In this document: positions 1 through 7,825 of the stretch, one piece after another | Numbering within the stretch: the stretch's first letter is position 1 | Layout of the letters: each line of letters begins with the position of its first letter | Assembly (NCBI RefSeq): GCF_018688315.1 | Contig: NZ_CP061315.1 | Span: forward strand, 558,001-622,000 | Direction of reading: 5' to 3' | Length of the DNA: 64,000 bases | DNA from: Polynucleobacter sp. AP-Kolm-20A-A1 | Lineage (GTDB): Bacteria; Pseudomonadota; Gammaproteobacteria; Burkholderiales; Burkholderiaceae | Notes under the pieces: generated by a model | What the model saw: only the letters and a program-made list of their open reading frames with translations | What the model was told of the DNA's origin: nothing | Database searches by the model: none | Program-made: the position numbers and the translations under genes

Positions 1-1
1 A

Positions 2-196
2 GAAGCAGCAGCGCTTACTAAAGCAAAAGCTGCTTACGGCGATAGAGTCGGTGCATACAAGTTATGCCTAGCTCAAAACAAAGTAGCTGATCAATTTCGA
101 GTTCCAGGCACACCTGCTCCAGCTGCATGTACAGCGCCGCCGCCATTTACACCGCCAGTGGCCGCTGCACCTGCCGCAGCTCCAGCGGCTAAGTAA
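2..196 (+). CDS. C-terminal end of an unidentified Ala/Pro-rich protein (5' truncated by window edge)
   Basis: An open frame runs in from the left edge and ends at TAA 194-196, giving 64 residues. The first part is mixed and charged, with one Cys in LCLAQNK and a second in PAACTAPP. The last third is almost only Ala and Pro and ends AAK. This composition resembles the tails of two other small proteins here (30794-31066 and 35297-35500), which start with a signal peptide or membrane anchor, so an envelope location is plausible but unproven. The stop lies directly against the stop of tupC on the other strand with no spacer. I do not recognise the family. Confidence 0.6.
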   Translation, partial: EAAALTKAKAAYGDRVGAYKLCLAQNKVADQFRVPGTPAPAACTAPPPFTPPVAAAPAAAPAAK

Positions 197-904
197 TTAG
201 TCGGCTAGTAGCTCTTGATGTAAGTAGCGTTTAGCTGCTTGTGTTTGGGGATTGGCAAAGAAGGGACCTACGGGTCCCTTTTCTTTTATCTCGCCCTGAT
301 CAATAAAGATGATGTGCTCAGCAAGTCTTTGCACCTGAGCCAATTGATGTGATGAAAAAATAACATCTGCACCTTGCTGATTAAATTGGCGAATTAATCC
401 TTCGACTTGCTCCGTAGTATTGGGGTCAAGGTTCGCAGTTGGCTCATCCAATAAAACTAAATTGGGCTTTTGAAGAATGGCTCTTCCTAGGCATAATTTT
501 TGTCTTTCGCCGGCTGATAACTTATGTGCGGGACTGCCAGATAATTTGCTTAAGCCGACTTGTTCCATCACATCTACTAGATCAGAGTTGCTGATAGAGG
601 AATCGGCATCACGAACGATTCCAAGATTAGTAATGGCAGATGCTTTAATCATTGGAGTGTGATGCAAAACTAAGGAGATCCTCGTTTTAAAGGAGTAAGT
701 AACAGTTCCGGTATCTGGCTTAATGAGGCCATCAAGCAACTTTAAAAAAGTAGTCTTTCCGGCGCCATTTGGCCCAATGCAAGCGGTAATTCGGTCAGCC
801 GGAATGATGGCATGTGGAATATTGAGAATAGTTCTACCGTTGCTCTTAACTGTAATGCCCTTGAGCTCGATGAACCTTTCAAAATTCTCCATTGCATTAA
901 CCAT
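197..904 (-). CDS. tupC: Tungstate-type ABC transporter ATP-binding protein
   Basis: ATPase of an oxyanion importer, about 235 residues, acting at the inner face of the membrane with TupB. Walker A is GPNGAGKTT, the signature is LSAGERQ, Walker B is LVLLDEP, and the switch His lies in SSHQLAQ. The single, short ATPase without a C-terminal TOBE domain fits TupC better than the longer ModC. The frame is open further upstream, but ATG at 904 gives an 8-base overlap with the end of tupB and has GCGGAGC just before it; ATG at 892 is the alternative. The matching binding protein is not adjacent: a clear TupA lies at 52350-53174. Confidence 0.85.
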   Translation of the reverse strand: MVNAMENFERFIELKGITVKSNGRTILNIPHAIIPADRITACIGPNGAGKTTFLKLLDGLIKPDTGTVTYSFKTRISLVLHHTPMIKASAITNLGIVRDADSSISNSDLVDVMEQVGLSKLSGSPAHKLSAGERQKLCLGRAILQKPNLVLLDEPTANLDPNTTEQVEGLIRQFNQQGADVIFSSHQLAQVQRLAEHIIFIDQGEIKEKGPVGPFFANPQTQAAKRYLHQELLAD

Positions 905-1592
905 AGCGACGCTCCGCAATTTGGCGAACTGCAAAGGTAAATAGGTTTGCCAATAAAACAATCATTAACAGGACTATGCCCAGTGCTAGCGCTAAGGGAA
1001 GGTCGCCTTTGCTAGTCTCCAGCGCAATTGCAGTGGTCATGGTTCTGGTGGAGTGATCAATGTTGCCGCCAACGATCATGACGGCCCCCACCTCAGAAAT
1101 AGCCCGAGCTAGCCCGGCCAAAATGGCGATGGTCAAAGAAAAGCGGCAATCCCATATCAACCATTTAAAGCGGGACAGTGGCGGCAATCTCAGGCTTAAA
1201 AAAGAATCTCGGTGAATGCTCCAAGAGTCCTCCAGAATTTGCCTGCTTAGGGCGGCAATTAGAGGGGTTGTGAGCAGAGTTTGAGCCACAATCATGCCCT
1301 TGGTAGTAAATAGCCAACCCCAGGCTCCAAGAGGTCCTGAGCGAGAAAGCATAAGATAAACAATCACGCCAACAATGACCGTTGGAACGCCCATGAGGGT
1401 ATTGAGCGTCACAATAATCGTTTTCTTGCCTGCAAATCGCTCCGTAGCTAGCAGGGCGCCAATTGGAAGGCCTAGTAGCGTTCCAATCAGTAGGGCCGTG
1501 AGGCTAACCTGCAGGGAAACCCAGACGATTCCCAGCACTCCGCCATCTAAATGGGCGAGTAGGGTGAGGGCGTCCTGAAAAGCTTTCAACAT
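897..1592 (-). CDS. tupB: Tungstate-type ABC transporter permease
   Basis: Inner-membrane permease of 231 residues with five or six hydrophobic segments. The cytoplasmic EAA-like loop that docks with the ATPase is visible as LARAISEVGAVMIVGGN around residues 165-182. Its overlap with tupC shows that the two are translated together. Permeases of this size that pair with a lone ATPase and carry this loop belong to the TupB/WtpB-like branch (established for the family). The gene starts divergently from the BFD-like gene at 1659, with about 65 bases between them. No substrate-binding gene lies upstream, which is unusual for tup operons. Confidence 0.83.
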   Translation of the reverse strand: MLKAFQDALTLLAHLDGGVLGIVWVSLQVSLTALLIGTLLGLPIGALLATERFAGKKTIIVTLNTLMGVPTVIVGVIVYLMLSRSGPLGAWGWLFTTKGMIVAQTLLTTPLIAALSRQILEDSWSIHRDSFLSLRLPPLSRFKWLIWDCRFSLTIAILAGLARAISEVGAVMIVGGNIDHSTRTMTTAIALETSKGDLPLALALGIVLLMIVLLANLFTFAVRQIAERRYG

Positions 1593-1658
1593 GCGCTTGA
1601 TTCTATCAAGGCAATGGCAAAATGGCTGTAATGAGACTGATTCCCCTATTTTCGACTT

Positions 1659-1859
1659 ATGGCTGAAGTGGTTTGCCTTTGCAATGAGGTTCTCGACGTG
1701 GATTTACGCGAGTATCTAGATGCTAACCCGGTGGACTCTATAGAGGAGTTGCGGGAGCGGGCTTCTATTTGCAATAAGTGTATGCAGTGCCAGGAGCTGG
1801 TTGAGGGCGAAATTTACTTAGCACGCGTAAGGCGTCAACGGGCGGCAGGACAGTTTTGA
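1659..1859 (+). CDS. BFD-like [2Fe-2S] protein (bacterioferritin-associated ferredoxin type)
   Basis: Small protein of 66 residues. Cys6 and Cys8 (VCLCN) and Cys41 and Cys44 (KCMQC) give the CxC-x32-CxxC spacing of the BFD domain, which binds a [2Fe-2S] cluster; an extra Cys38 is present. In known systems BFD reduces and releases iron from bacterioferritin, but stand-alone BFD domains also act as generic electron carriers. No bacterioferritin gene is in the window. Its stop overlaps by one base the ATG of the next gene (TGATG), so it is probably co-translated with the phosphoesterase and cardiolipin synthase that follow. The functional partner is unknown. Confidence 0.8.
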   Translation: MAEVVCLCNEVLDVDLREYLDANPVDSIEELRERASICNKCMQCQELVEGEIYLARVRRQRAAGQF

Positions 1860-2611
1860 TGACGATTACGAAGAGCGCGCGCTTCACCGTTATGAGTATG
1901 AATGTCCATAAAGGCTTATCGCCATTACATCGACATTCAACCATTTACCAGTTGCGTGAAAAAATGCGCAGCCATCATCCTGATTTGCTTTTTTTGCAAG
2001 AGTTGCAGCAGGAGCATCGAGGCAGGATTAGACGTTTTGGTCAATGGCCGCTAACAGAGCTGACTCACTTTCTGTCGGAAGAGTTTTGGCATGACTGGCA
2101 TTATGGAAAAAACGTGGAGTATCGCGATGGCCATCATGGCAATGCCATTCTTTCTAAGCATCCCCAACAAAAGGGAAATAACTACGATATTTCAGCATAT
2201 CGTTTTGAGGGCCGTGGGTTGCTGCATAGTGTTACAAAGCTCGATGGCATCGATAAACCAATCCATTGTTTTTGTGTGCACCTCGCACTCTTTGAGCGCG
2301 GTAGAGAGCGTCAGCTTGACGCAATCATTGGCCATATTCAAAATTTGACCGAGGGCGGGCCAACGATTGTGGCGGGGGACTTTAATGACTGGCGCAATCG
2401 AGTAAGTGCGCCAATGAGGGCAGCCGGATTTAATGAGGTCTTTGAGGCGCTTACAGGCTCCCCAGCTAAGACTTTCCCAAGCATCAAACCGCTGCTTCCT
2501 ATGGATAGGATTTATGTGCGCGGCTTAAAGATTCATTCTGCAGAAATTTTGCATGAGTGGTTAAAACTATCGGATCATTTAGGTATCACTGCAGAACTGG
2601 AACTTGTATGA
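1859..2611 (+). CDS. Endonuclease/exonuclease/phosphatase (EEP) family protein, YbhP-like
   Basis: Protein of 250 residues with the metal-dependent EEP fold. Visible motifs in order are MNVHKG (near residue 16), LQELQQEH with the metal-binding Glu, the HLALFERGR segment, AGDFNDWRN (active-site Asp and Asn) and the terminal LSDHLG with the catalytic His. Likely substrate is a phosphodiester, in lipid, nucleotide or nucleic acid. The ATGA overlap with the downstream cardiolipin synthase mirrors the known ybhP-clsB pairing in Escherichia coli, so a role linked to phospholipid metabolism is a reasonable inference. A TTG lies in frame one codon upstream, but ATG 1859 is preferred. Confidence 0.8.
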   Translation: MTITKSARFTVMSMNVHKGLSPLHRHSTIYQLREKMRSHHPDLLFLQELQQEHRGRIRRFGQWPLTELTHFLSEEFWHDWHYGKNVEYRDGHHGNAILSKHPQQKGNNYDISAYRFEGRGLLHSVTKLDGIDKPIHCFCVHLALFERGRERQLDAIIGHIQNLTEGGPTIVAGDFNDWRNRVSAPMRAAGFNEVFEALTGSPAKTFPSIKPLLPMDRIYVRGLKIHSAEILHEWLKLSDHLGITAELELV

Positions 2612-4083
2612 ACATCATTGCGTATATTTTTGGGTCTGTTTTTGGATTTTCTTTAATTTGGGTTCCGATAGCACATTCAATTATCGTAATCCTGTTTGGT
2701 TTTCATTTGATCTCGGCAAGAAGGCCGGTTGGCGTTGCATTTGCTTGGTTTTTAATCGTCATCTTGATACCTATCATTGGTATTTCGCTGTATATATTGA
2801 TTGGTGAACGCCCCGTAGGCCGAAAGCTGACGCGAAAAATTATTCGCATGAATCATCAATACGAAAAAATTACTGAAACAATGCGACAACAGTTTGCAGC
2901 AGATCGCCAGAAGCTGCCTGTCGAAGGCAGGGCTCTGAGCCTCTTAGCTGAGTCTAAAAATGGCTCGCCAGTGGCTGCTGGTAACAAGATTGAATTGCAC
3001 ACAAACTCCTTAAAAATTCTGCAAAATTTTGTTGATGAGATTAATCAAGCTAAAAAAAGTTTGCACCTGGAGTTTTATATATGGGCCTTGGGTGGTGATG
3101 CCGATCGGGTTTGTGAGGCCCTGATTGCTGCATCTAAGCGTGGCGTTGCCTGTCGTGTACTGCTAGATTCGCTGGGGAGTAAGAATTGGTTTAAATCTCA
3201 CTGGCCAGCACGTTTCCGTGCAGCTGGTATTGAAGTAACAGAAGCTTTACCTATTCAGATTGGTCGTTTTCAGTTCCGTCGCGCGGATTTGCGTCTCCAC
3301 CGAAAAATATTTGTAATTGATGGTGCAGTTGTATGGACGGGTAGCATGAATTTGGTTGACCCTCGCACATTCAAGCAAGACTCCGGTGTGGGTGAGTGGG
3401 TAGATGCCATGGTTCGCATTGAAGGTCCGGTAGCAGCGCAATTTGAGCTCACTTTTGCATTTGACTGGAGCGTTGATAACCCCAGCATTACTCACTTTGA
3501 TGATCGTGAGCCACCTATTTCGCCTCATGAGGGCGGTGCAATTGCACAAGAGTTTTCATCTGGGCCTGTTTATCGAGACGATATTTTGTATCAGGTCCTA
3601 CTCTCCGCCATCATGGATGCTAGAGAGGAGTTAACAATTACCACTCCTTACTTTGGGCCTGATGATGGATTAATCCAGGCGCTCATGGCGGCTGCAGGTA
3701 GGGGAGTCAAGGTCACGCTCATTCTGCCAAAATTGAATGACTCCACCTTGGTTGCTTGGAGTAGTAAAAGTTTTTATGCTGACCTAATGAATGCGGGCGT
3801 AACAATCGCTGAATTTCATGGGGGCTTGTTGCACACTAAGAGTTTGTTGATCGATAAACGAATCGCAATTTTCGGATCAGTCAACTTTGATCAGCGTAGC
3901 TTACGTCTAAATTTTGAAATCAGCCTAATCGTTTACAACGTCGATTTTTGTGCCAAGCTGGAGAAGCTAATTGAGTCTTATTTGGCGCAATCAGACCTCG
4001 TCAATCCTAAGGTCTGGGCCAATAGACCGGTGTGGCGTAGATACCTTGAGAACGCAGCCCATTTAACTTCGCCACTGCTTTAA
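2608..4083 (+). CDS. cls: Cardiolipin synthase (phospholipase D family)
   Basis: Protein of 491 residues that condenses phosphatidylglycerol to cardiolipin in the inner membrane. Two N-terminal hydrophobic helices (about residues 3-25 and 35-57, PLDc_N type) are followed by two catalytic HKD motifs: HRKIFVID with TGSMNL near residue 230, and HTKSLLID with FGSVNFD near 410. The N-terminal helices place it nearer ClsA than ClsB in architecture. The ATG at 2608 overlaps the stop of the phosphoesterase gene (ATGA). Its stop overlaps by four bases the stop of the convergent CoA-transferase gene, so no independent terminator fits between them. Confidence 0.92.
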   Translation: MNIIAYIFGSVFGFSLIWVPIAHSIIVILFGFHLISARRPVGVAFAWFLIVILIPIIGISLYILIGERPVGRKLTRKIIRMNHQYEKITETMRQQFAADRQKLPVEGRALSLLAESKNGSPVAAGNKIELHTNSLKILQNFVDEINQAKKSLHLEFYIWALGGDADRVCEALIAASKRGVACRVLLDSLGSKNWFKSHWPARFRAAGIEVTEALPIQIGRFQFRRADLRLHRKIFVIDGAVVWTGSMNLVDPRTFKQDSGVGEWVDAMVRIEGPVAAQFELTFAFDWSVDNPSITHFDDREPPISPHEGGAIAQEFSSGPVYRDDILYQVLLSAIMDAREELTITTPYFGPDDGLIQALMAAAGRGVKVTLILPKLNDSTLVAWSSKSFYADLMNAGVTIAEFHGGLLHTKSLLIDKRIAIFGSVNFDQRSLRLNFEISLIVYNVDFCAKLEKLIESYLAQSDLVNPKVWANRPVWRRYLENAAHLTSPLL

Positions 4084-5264
4084 ATCGCTCCGTTAACCTT
4101 CATCTCGGCGATTTGATGGTCTGCTAAGCCCAGCTCTTTGAGGATGACCTCAGTATGTTCACCAACTGCAGGAATGGCATCCATGCGGTACTCGTAACTA
4201 TCATTCAAACCCGGAGGCAGCAGGGCGGTGATAGCGCCGTTAGGGGTATCCACCTCTGTCCAGCGATTACGCGCCTTCAGTTGTTCGTGCTTCCACAGGC
4301 CTGCCATATCGTTTAAATGAGCGTTAGCAATTTGGGCCTTTTCTAATCTTGCGATTAACTGCTCGGATGTAAGCTGACTAAAGCAAGCATCAATAATTTC
4401 CAAGAGTTCAGCACGTTTTTCATTGCGCTTGAAATTGCGATCGAAGCGCTCATCTTTGGCAAGCGCGGTATTCTCTAAAACAAGCTCACAAAACTGCACC
4501 CATTCGCGTTCATTTTGAAGTCCAAGCATCACGGTCTTGCCATCGCCAGCCTTAAAAGGACCATACGGATAAATTGTTGCGTGTGAGGCGCCATTTCTTG
4601 GGGGTGGTTCTGCGCCTTTGTAGGCGTAATACATTGGAAAGCTCATCCACTCGCTAAGGGATTCCAGCATAGAGATGTCAATGACAGTGCCTTTACCTGT
4701 TTTCCCTCTTTGCAATAAGGCTGCCAAGATATTGGTGTAGGCGTACATGCCTGCGGCAATATCTGCAATCGAATTGCCTGCTTTGCTTGGGGTTTCTTTT
4801 GTGCCGGTAACTGATAGGAAGCCTGCTTCACTCTGAATCAGTAGGTCGTAAGCCTTCTTATCCCGATAAGGTCCGTTATTGCCATAGCCAGAAATATCGC
4901 AAAGAATGAGTCCAGGGTTATCTTTCTGCAAAATCTCTGCAGTCAGGCCCATGCGCGCAGCAGCGCCTGGTGCCAAATTTTGGACCAGCACATCAGCTGT
5001 TTTTAGGAGTGTTTTAAGTGCGGCAATCGCTGATGGTTGCTTGAGGTCAAGCGTTAAGCTTTCTTTGGAGCGATTGACCCAAACAAAGTGAGAGGAAAGA
5101 CCTTCCACTTGAGTGTCATAACCTCTTGCAAAATCGCCACCACCAGGGCGCTCAACCTTGATCACTCGTGCGCCTAGGTCAGCTAGTTGGCGTGTGCAGA
5201 AAGGCGCTGCAATTGCATGCTCTAAAGAAACAACCGTAATTCCATCTAAAGGACGAATACCCAT
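4080..5264 (-). CDS. CaiB/BaiF family (class III) CoA-transferase
   Basis: Protein of 394 residues. Family III CoA-transferases move CoA between carboxylic acids through an enzyme-bound Asp anhydride. The likely nucleophile is Asp140 in KKAYDLLIQSEAG, and the N-terminal segment GITVVSLEHAIAAPF plus the Rossmann-like LADLGARVIKVERPGGGD are typical. It sits 12 bases downstream of an acyl-CoA dehydrogenase gene, so the pair probably activates an acid to its CoA thioester and then desaturates it (inference). The substrate cannot be read from the sequence. Relatives include formyl-CoA, succinyl-CoA:mesaconate-type and carnitine transferases. Confidence 0.88.
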   Translation of the reverse strand: MGIRPLDGITVVSLEHAIAAPFCTRQLADLGARVIKVERPGGGDFARGYDTQVEGLSSHFVWVNRSKESLTLDLKQPSAIAALKTLLKTADVLVQNLAPGAAARMGLTAEILQKDNPGLILCDISGYGNNGPYRDKKAYDLLIQSEAGFLSVTGTKETPSKAGNSIADIAAGMYAYTNILAALLQRGKTGKGTVIDISMLESLSEWMSFPMYYAYKGAEPPPRNGASHATIYPYGPFKAGDGKTVMLGLQNEREWVQFCELVLENTALAKDERFDRNFKRNEKRAELLEIIDACFSQLTSEQLIARLEKAQIANAHLNDMAGLWKHEQLKARNRWTEVDTPNGAITALLPPGLNDSYEYRMDAIPAVGEHTEVILKELGLADHQIAEMKVNGAI

Positions 5265-5276
5265 TTCAATATCCTA

Positions 5277-6446
5277 TTAGAAAGACCTTGGCAGGCCAAG
5301 AACATGCTCGGCAATGTAGGAGTAAATTAAGTTCGTTGAAATTGGCGCCACTTGATAGAGGCGAGTTTCTCTAAACTTGCGCTCAACATCATATTCATTT
5401 GCAAAGCCAAAGCCACCATGAGTTTGTAAGCAGACGTTAGCAGCTTCCCAAGAGGCTTTGGCAGCTAGGTACTTGGCCATATTGGCTTCTGGACCACAGG
5501 GCTGATGAGCGTCAAAAAGCTCACAAGCTTTAAAGCGCATGAGGTTAGCTGCCTCAGTCTCAATATAAGAGTCTGCTATGGGAAACTGAATACCTTGATT
5601 TTTGCCGATAGGGCGATCAAACACAACGCGTTCATTCGCATAGCGGCGAGCTTTATCTACAAACCAATAGGCATCGCCAATACATTCGGCGGCAATCAAG
5701 GTGCGCTCTGCGTTAAGACCATCGAGAATGTACTTAAAGCCTTTGCCTTCTTCACCAATTAGGTTTTCAGCTGGAATTTCTAAATTATCAAAGAACACTT
5801 CATTGGTTTCATGATTGACCATGTTGGCGATTGGTTGGATATCCATTCCCTTACCAATAGCTTCTTTCAGATCGACGATAAAGATCGACATACCTTCAGA
5901 CTTCTTGGTTACTTCCGCCAATGGAGTGGTTCTTGCCAAAAGAATCATTAAATCAGAATGCTGAATGCGCGAGATCCAAACTTTCTGGCCATTGACTACG
6001 TACTTATCACCTTTTTTAACGGCTGTAGTTTTCAGTTTGGTGGTGTCAGTTCCTGTTGTCGGTTCAGTAACTGCCATCGTTTGTAAGCGCAATTCACCAG
6101 TGGCAATTTTTGGAAGATAGAGTTTCTTTTGCGCATCAGAGCCATGGCGCAAGAGGGTGCCCATGTTGTACATCTGGCCATGACAGGAGCCTGCATTACC
6201 ACCAGCAAAGTTAATTTCTTCCATGATGACTGAGGCCTCTGCCAAACCAAGACCGGAGCCACCATATTCTTCGGGAATGAGTGCGGCCAACCAACCAGCC
6301 TTAGTCATAGCATCTACAAAGGCTTCTGGATAGCCTCGTTCATGATCAATTTTCTGCCAATAGGCAGAATCAAAGCTTCCGCATAGATCGCGCAAGGCTT
6401 CACGCATTTCTTGATATTGATCTGGTTTAGGGATGGGGTAACTCAT
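5277..6446 (-). CDS. Acyl-CoA dehydrogenase family protein
   Basis: Flavoprotein of 389 residues with the three standard parts: helical N-terminus, a beta domain with AVTEPTTGTDTT (residues 125-136, FAD/substrate loop) and KVWISR, and a helical C-terminus with GGFGFANEY (344-352). The usual catalytic Glu of the medium-chain type, expected near residues 364-370, is not there: the stretch reads YQVAPIS. Instead Glu247 in LNAERTL sits where isovaleryl-CoA dehydrogenase carries its base, suggesting activity on a branched or unusual acyl-CoA. First gene of a two-gene operon with the CoA-transferase. Two perfect inverted repeats lie just upstream. Confidence 0.88.
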   Translation of the reverse strand: MSYPIPKPDQYQEMREALRDLCGSFDSAYWQKIDHERGYPEAFVDAMTKAGWLAALIPEEYGGSGLGLAEASVIMEEINFAGGNAGSCHGQMYNMGTLLRHGSDAQKKLYLPKIATGELRLQTMAVTEPTTGTDTTKLKTTAVKKGDKYVVNGQKVWISRIQHSDLMILLARTTPLAEVTKKSEGMSIFIVDLKEAIGKGMDIQPIANMVNHETNEVFFDNLEIPAENLIGEEGKGFKYILDGLNAERTLIAAECIGDAYWFVDKARRYANERVVFDRPIGKNQGIQFPIADSYIETEAANLMRFKACELFDAHQPCGPEANMAKYLAAKASWEAANVCLQTHGGFGFANEYDVERKFRETRLYQVAPISTNLIYSYIAEHVLGLPRSF

Positions 6447-6480
6447 GAAAGTCTCAATTTATAGGTGTTATGGTTAATTT

Positions 6481-6498
6481 ACTAATATAGGTATTAGT
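6481..6498. promoter_or_regulatory. Perfect inverted repeat, candidate operator for the acyl-CoA dehydrogenase operon
   Basis: ACTAATA-TAGG-TATTAGT, seven-base arms around a four-base spacer, lies 34 bases upstream of the acyl-CoA dehydrogenase start. TetR-family repressors of acyl-CoA genes often bind palindromes of this length and AT content. Assignment as an operator is inference. Confidence 0.45.
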
Positions 6499-6504
6499 TT
6501 AAGC

Positions 6505-6520
6505 AAGATTTGAAAATCTT
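6505..6520. promoter_or_regulatory. Second inverted repeat in the 6447-6606 intergenic region
   Basis: AAGATTT-GA-AAATCTT, seven-base arms and a two-base centre, lies six bases beyond the first palindrome and 86 bases before the YqaA-like start. It could be a second regulator site shared by the two divergent transcription units. No terminator-like T run follows. Confidence 0.35.
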
Positions 6521-6606
6521 GGGGATTGACTAAAACAAGGCAAAATAGGCCTTATGACATCTAAAGTTATTTGCTTGCATGCACCTACCTTAAGGGCTAT
6601 TGCTTA

Positions 6607-7110
6607 ATGGAGCATGCCTTCGAGCATTTTTTTAGTTGGTTTGGGATGCCGTCAGTTGGCTTGCCGGCTGTATTTTTAAGTGCGTTTATTTCTGCAACCT
6701 TAATTCCTGCTGGGTCTGAGCCAATCTTATTTGGCTACATCACTCTTAATCCTGACTTATTTTGGGCTGCAATTGCTGTTGCGACAGTTGGCAATACGTT
6801 GGGCGGGATGGTTGATTGGTGGCTTGGGTTAATAGCACGAAACAGCTTTAAGGCAATGGATGAGCCCCGTAATAGTCGCTTGAAGCGTTGGCTCGAGAAG
6901 TGGGGCCCCAAGCTCTTGCTGCTCTCTTGGTTGCCTGGGCTTGGCGATCCTCTATGCCTAGCAGCTGGATGGCTAAGGCTGCCTTGGCAGCCATGCCTGA
7001 TTTATATGTTTATAGGGAAGCTACTACGCTTCATTACGCTGACATGGCTTCTGACATTGGTGCCAGAAAGTTTTTGGCACCAATTGGGCCACTGGTTACA
7101 TCTTATTTAA
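6607..7110 (+). CDS. YqaA/DedA-family inner-membrane protein
   Basis: Protein of 167 residues with several hydrophobic segments. The family-typical pieces are PAVFLSAFISATLIPAGSEP near the N-terminus, TVGNTLGGMVDWWLG in the middle and the later GPKLLLLSWLPGLGDPLCLAAGWLR. DedA-fold proteins are lipid scramblase or transporter-like, and YqaA is the short form. A 16-codon reading frame (ATG 6554 to TAA 6605-6607) ends in a TAATG overlap with this start, so translation may be coupled to a tiny leader. The 3' end overlaps that of livF on the other strand. Confidence 0.78.
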   Translation: MEHAFEHFFSWFGMPSVGLPAVFLSAFISATLIPAGSEPILFGYITLNPDLFWAAIAVATVGNTLGGMVDWWLGLIARNSFKAMDEPRNSRLKRWLEKWGPKLLLLSWLPGLGDPLCLAAGWLRLPWQPCLIYMFIGKLLRFITLTWLLTLVPESFWHQLGHWLHLI

Positions 7111-7811
7111 ACTGCGCAGTACTTCTGCTGAATCTCATCGTTATTTAAGAGGTTCTGAGCGGTGTCATGAAACACAATCTCGCCTTGATCCAGAATGTAA
7201 GCTCGATCAGAAATTTTTAGGGCTTGCTGTACGTTCTGCTCTACTAGCAGAATAGTTAGACCTTGCTGCTTCAGTTTGGCAAATAACTCAAACATTTCCT
7301 CAACCAAGACCGGCATGATTCCTTCAGACGGTTCATCCAAAAGAATGACTTTAGGCTTGCCAATCATGGCTCTGGCGATTGCAAGCATCTGTTGCTCGCC
7401 ACCCGACATGGAAGTGCCATCCTGATGAAGGCGCTCTTTCAATCGCGGAAAAGTCTCTGCAATCTCATCAACTAAAGCGCTCATATCACCAGCTTTTTTC
7501 TTGGCGATCACGCCAAGCTCAAGATTTTCTTTAACAGTAAGGCCGGGGACAATACGACGGTCTTCCGGAACATAAGCCAATCCCAAGTGAAAACGTTCGT
7601 GAGCTGGTAGATCTAAAAAATCAGTACCATCAATTGAGGCTTTGCCTTGGCGCTTGGATAAGAGACCCATTAACGAGCGAAGAGTCGTAGTCTTGCCCGC
7701 ACCATTGCGACCCATTAGAGTAACAATCTCGCCTTTGCTCACCTCAAGTGAAACCCCTTGTAATACGTGACTGCGGTCATACCACGCGTTTAAGTTTTCT
7801 ACACGCAACAT
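7107..7811 (-). CDS. livF: Branched-chain amino acid-type ABC transporter ATP-binding protein LivF
   Basis: ATPase of 234 residues, second of the two nucleotide-binding subunits in a HAAT-type importer. Walker A is GRNGAGKTT, the signature is MSGGEQQ, Walker B is VILLDEPSEG, and the tail IQQKYCAV is the usual LivF end. It is the last gene of the co-directional run that begins with the TetR gene at 14256, spaced 14 bases after livG. The substrate is not set by the ATPase; the surrounding oxidative genes suggest an aromatic or heterocyclic acid rather than leucine (inference). Confidence 0.93.
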   Translation of the reverse strand: MLRVENLNAWYDRSHVLQGVSLEVSKGEIVTLMGRNGAGKTTTLRSLMGLLSKRQGKASIDGTDFLDLPAHERFHLGLAYVPEDRRIVPGLTVKENLELGVIAKKKAGDMSALVDEIAETFPRLKERLHQDGTSMSGGEQQMLAIARAMIGKPKVILLDEPSEGIMPVLVEEMFELFAKLKQQGLTILLVEQNVQQALKISDRAYILDQGEIVFHDTAQNLLNNDEIQQKYCAV

Positions 7812-7825
7812 AGTTTGCTTTCTGT

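Noticed and set aside
3247..3549. 100-codon minus-strand frame within cardiolipin synthase
   Set aside because: Shadow of the coding strand; no family-like sequence and no start signal.
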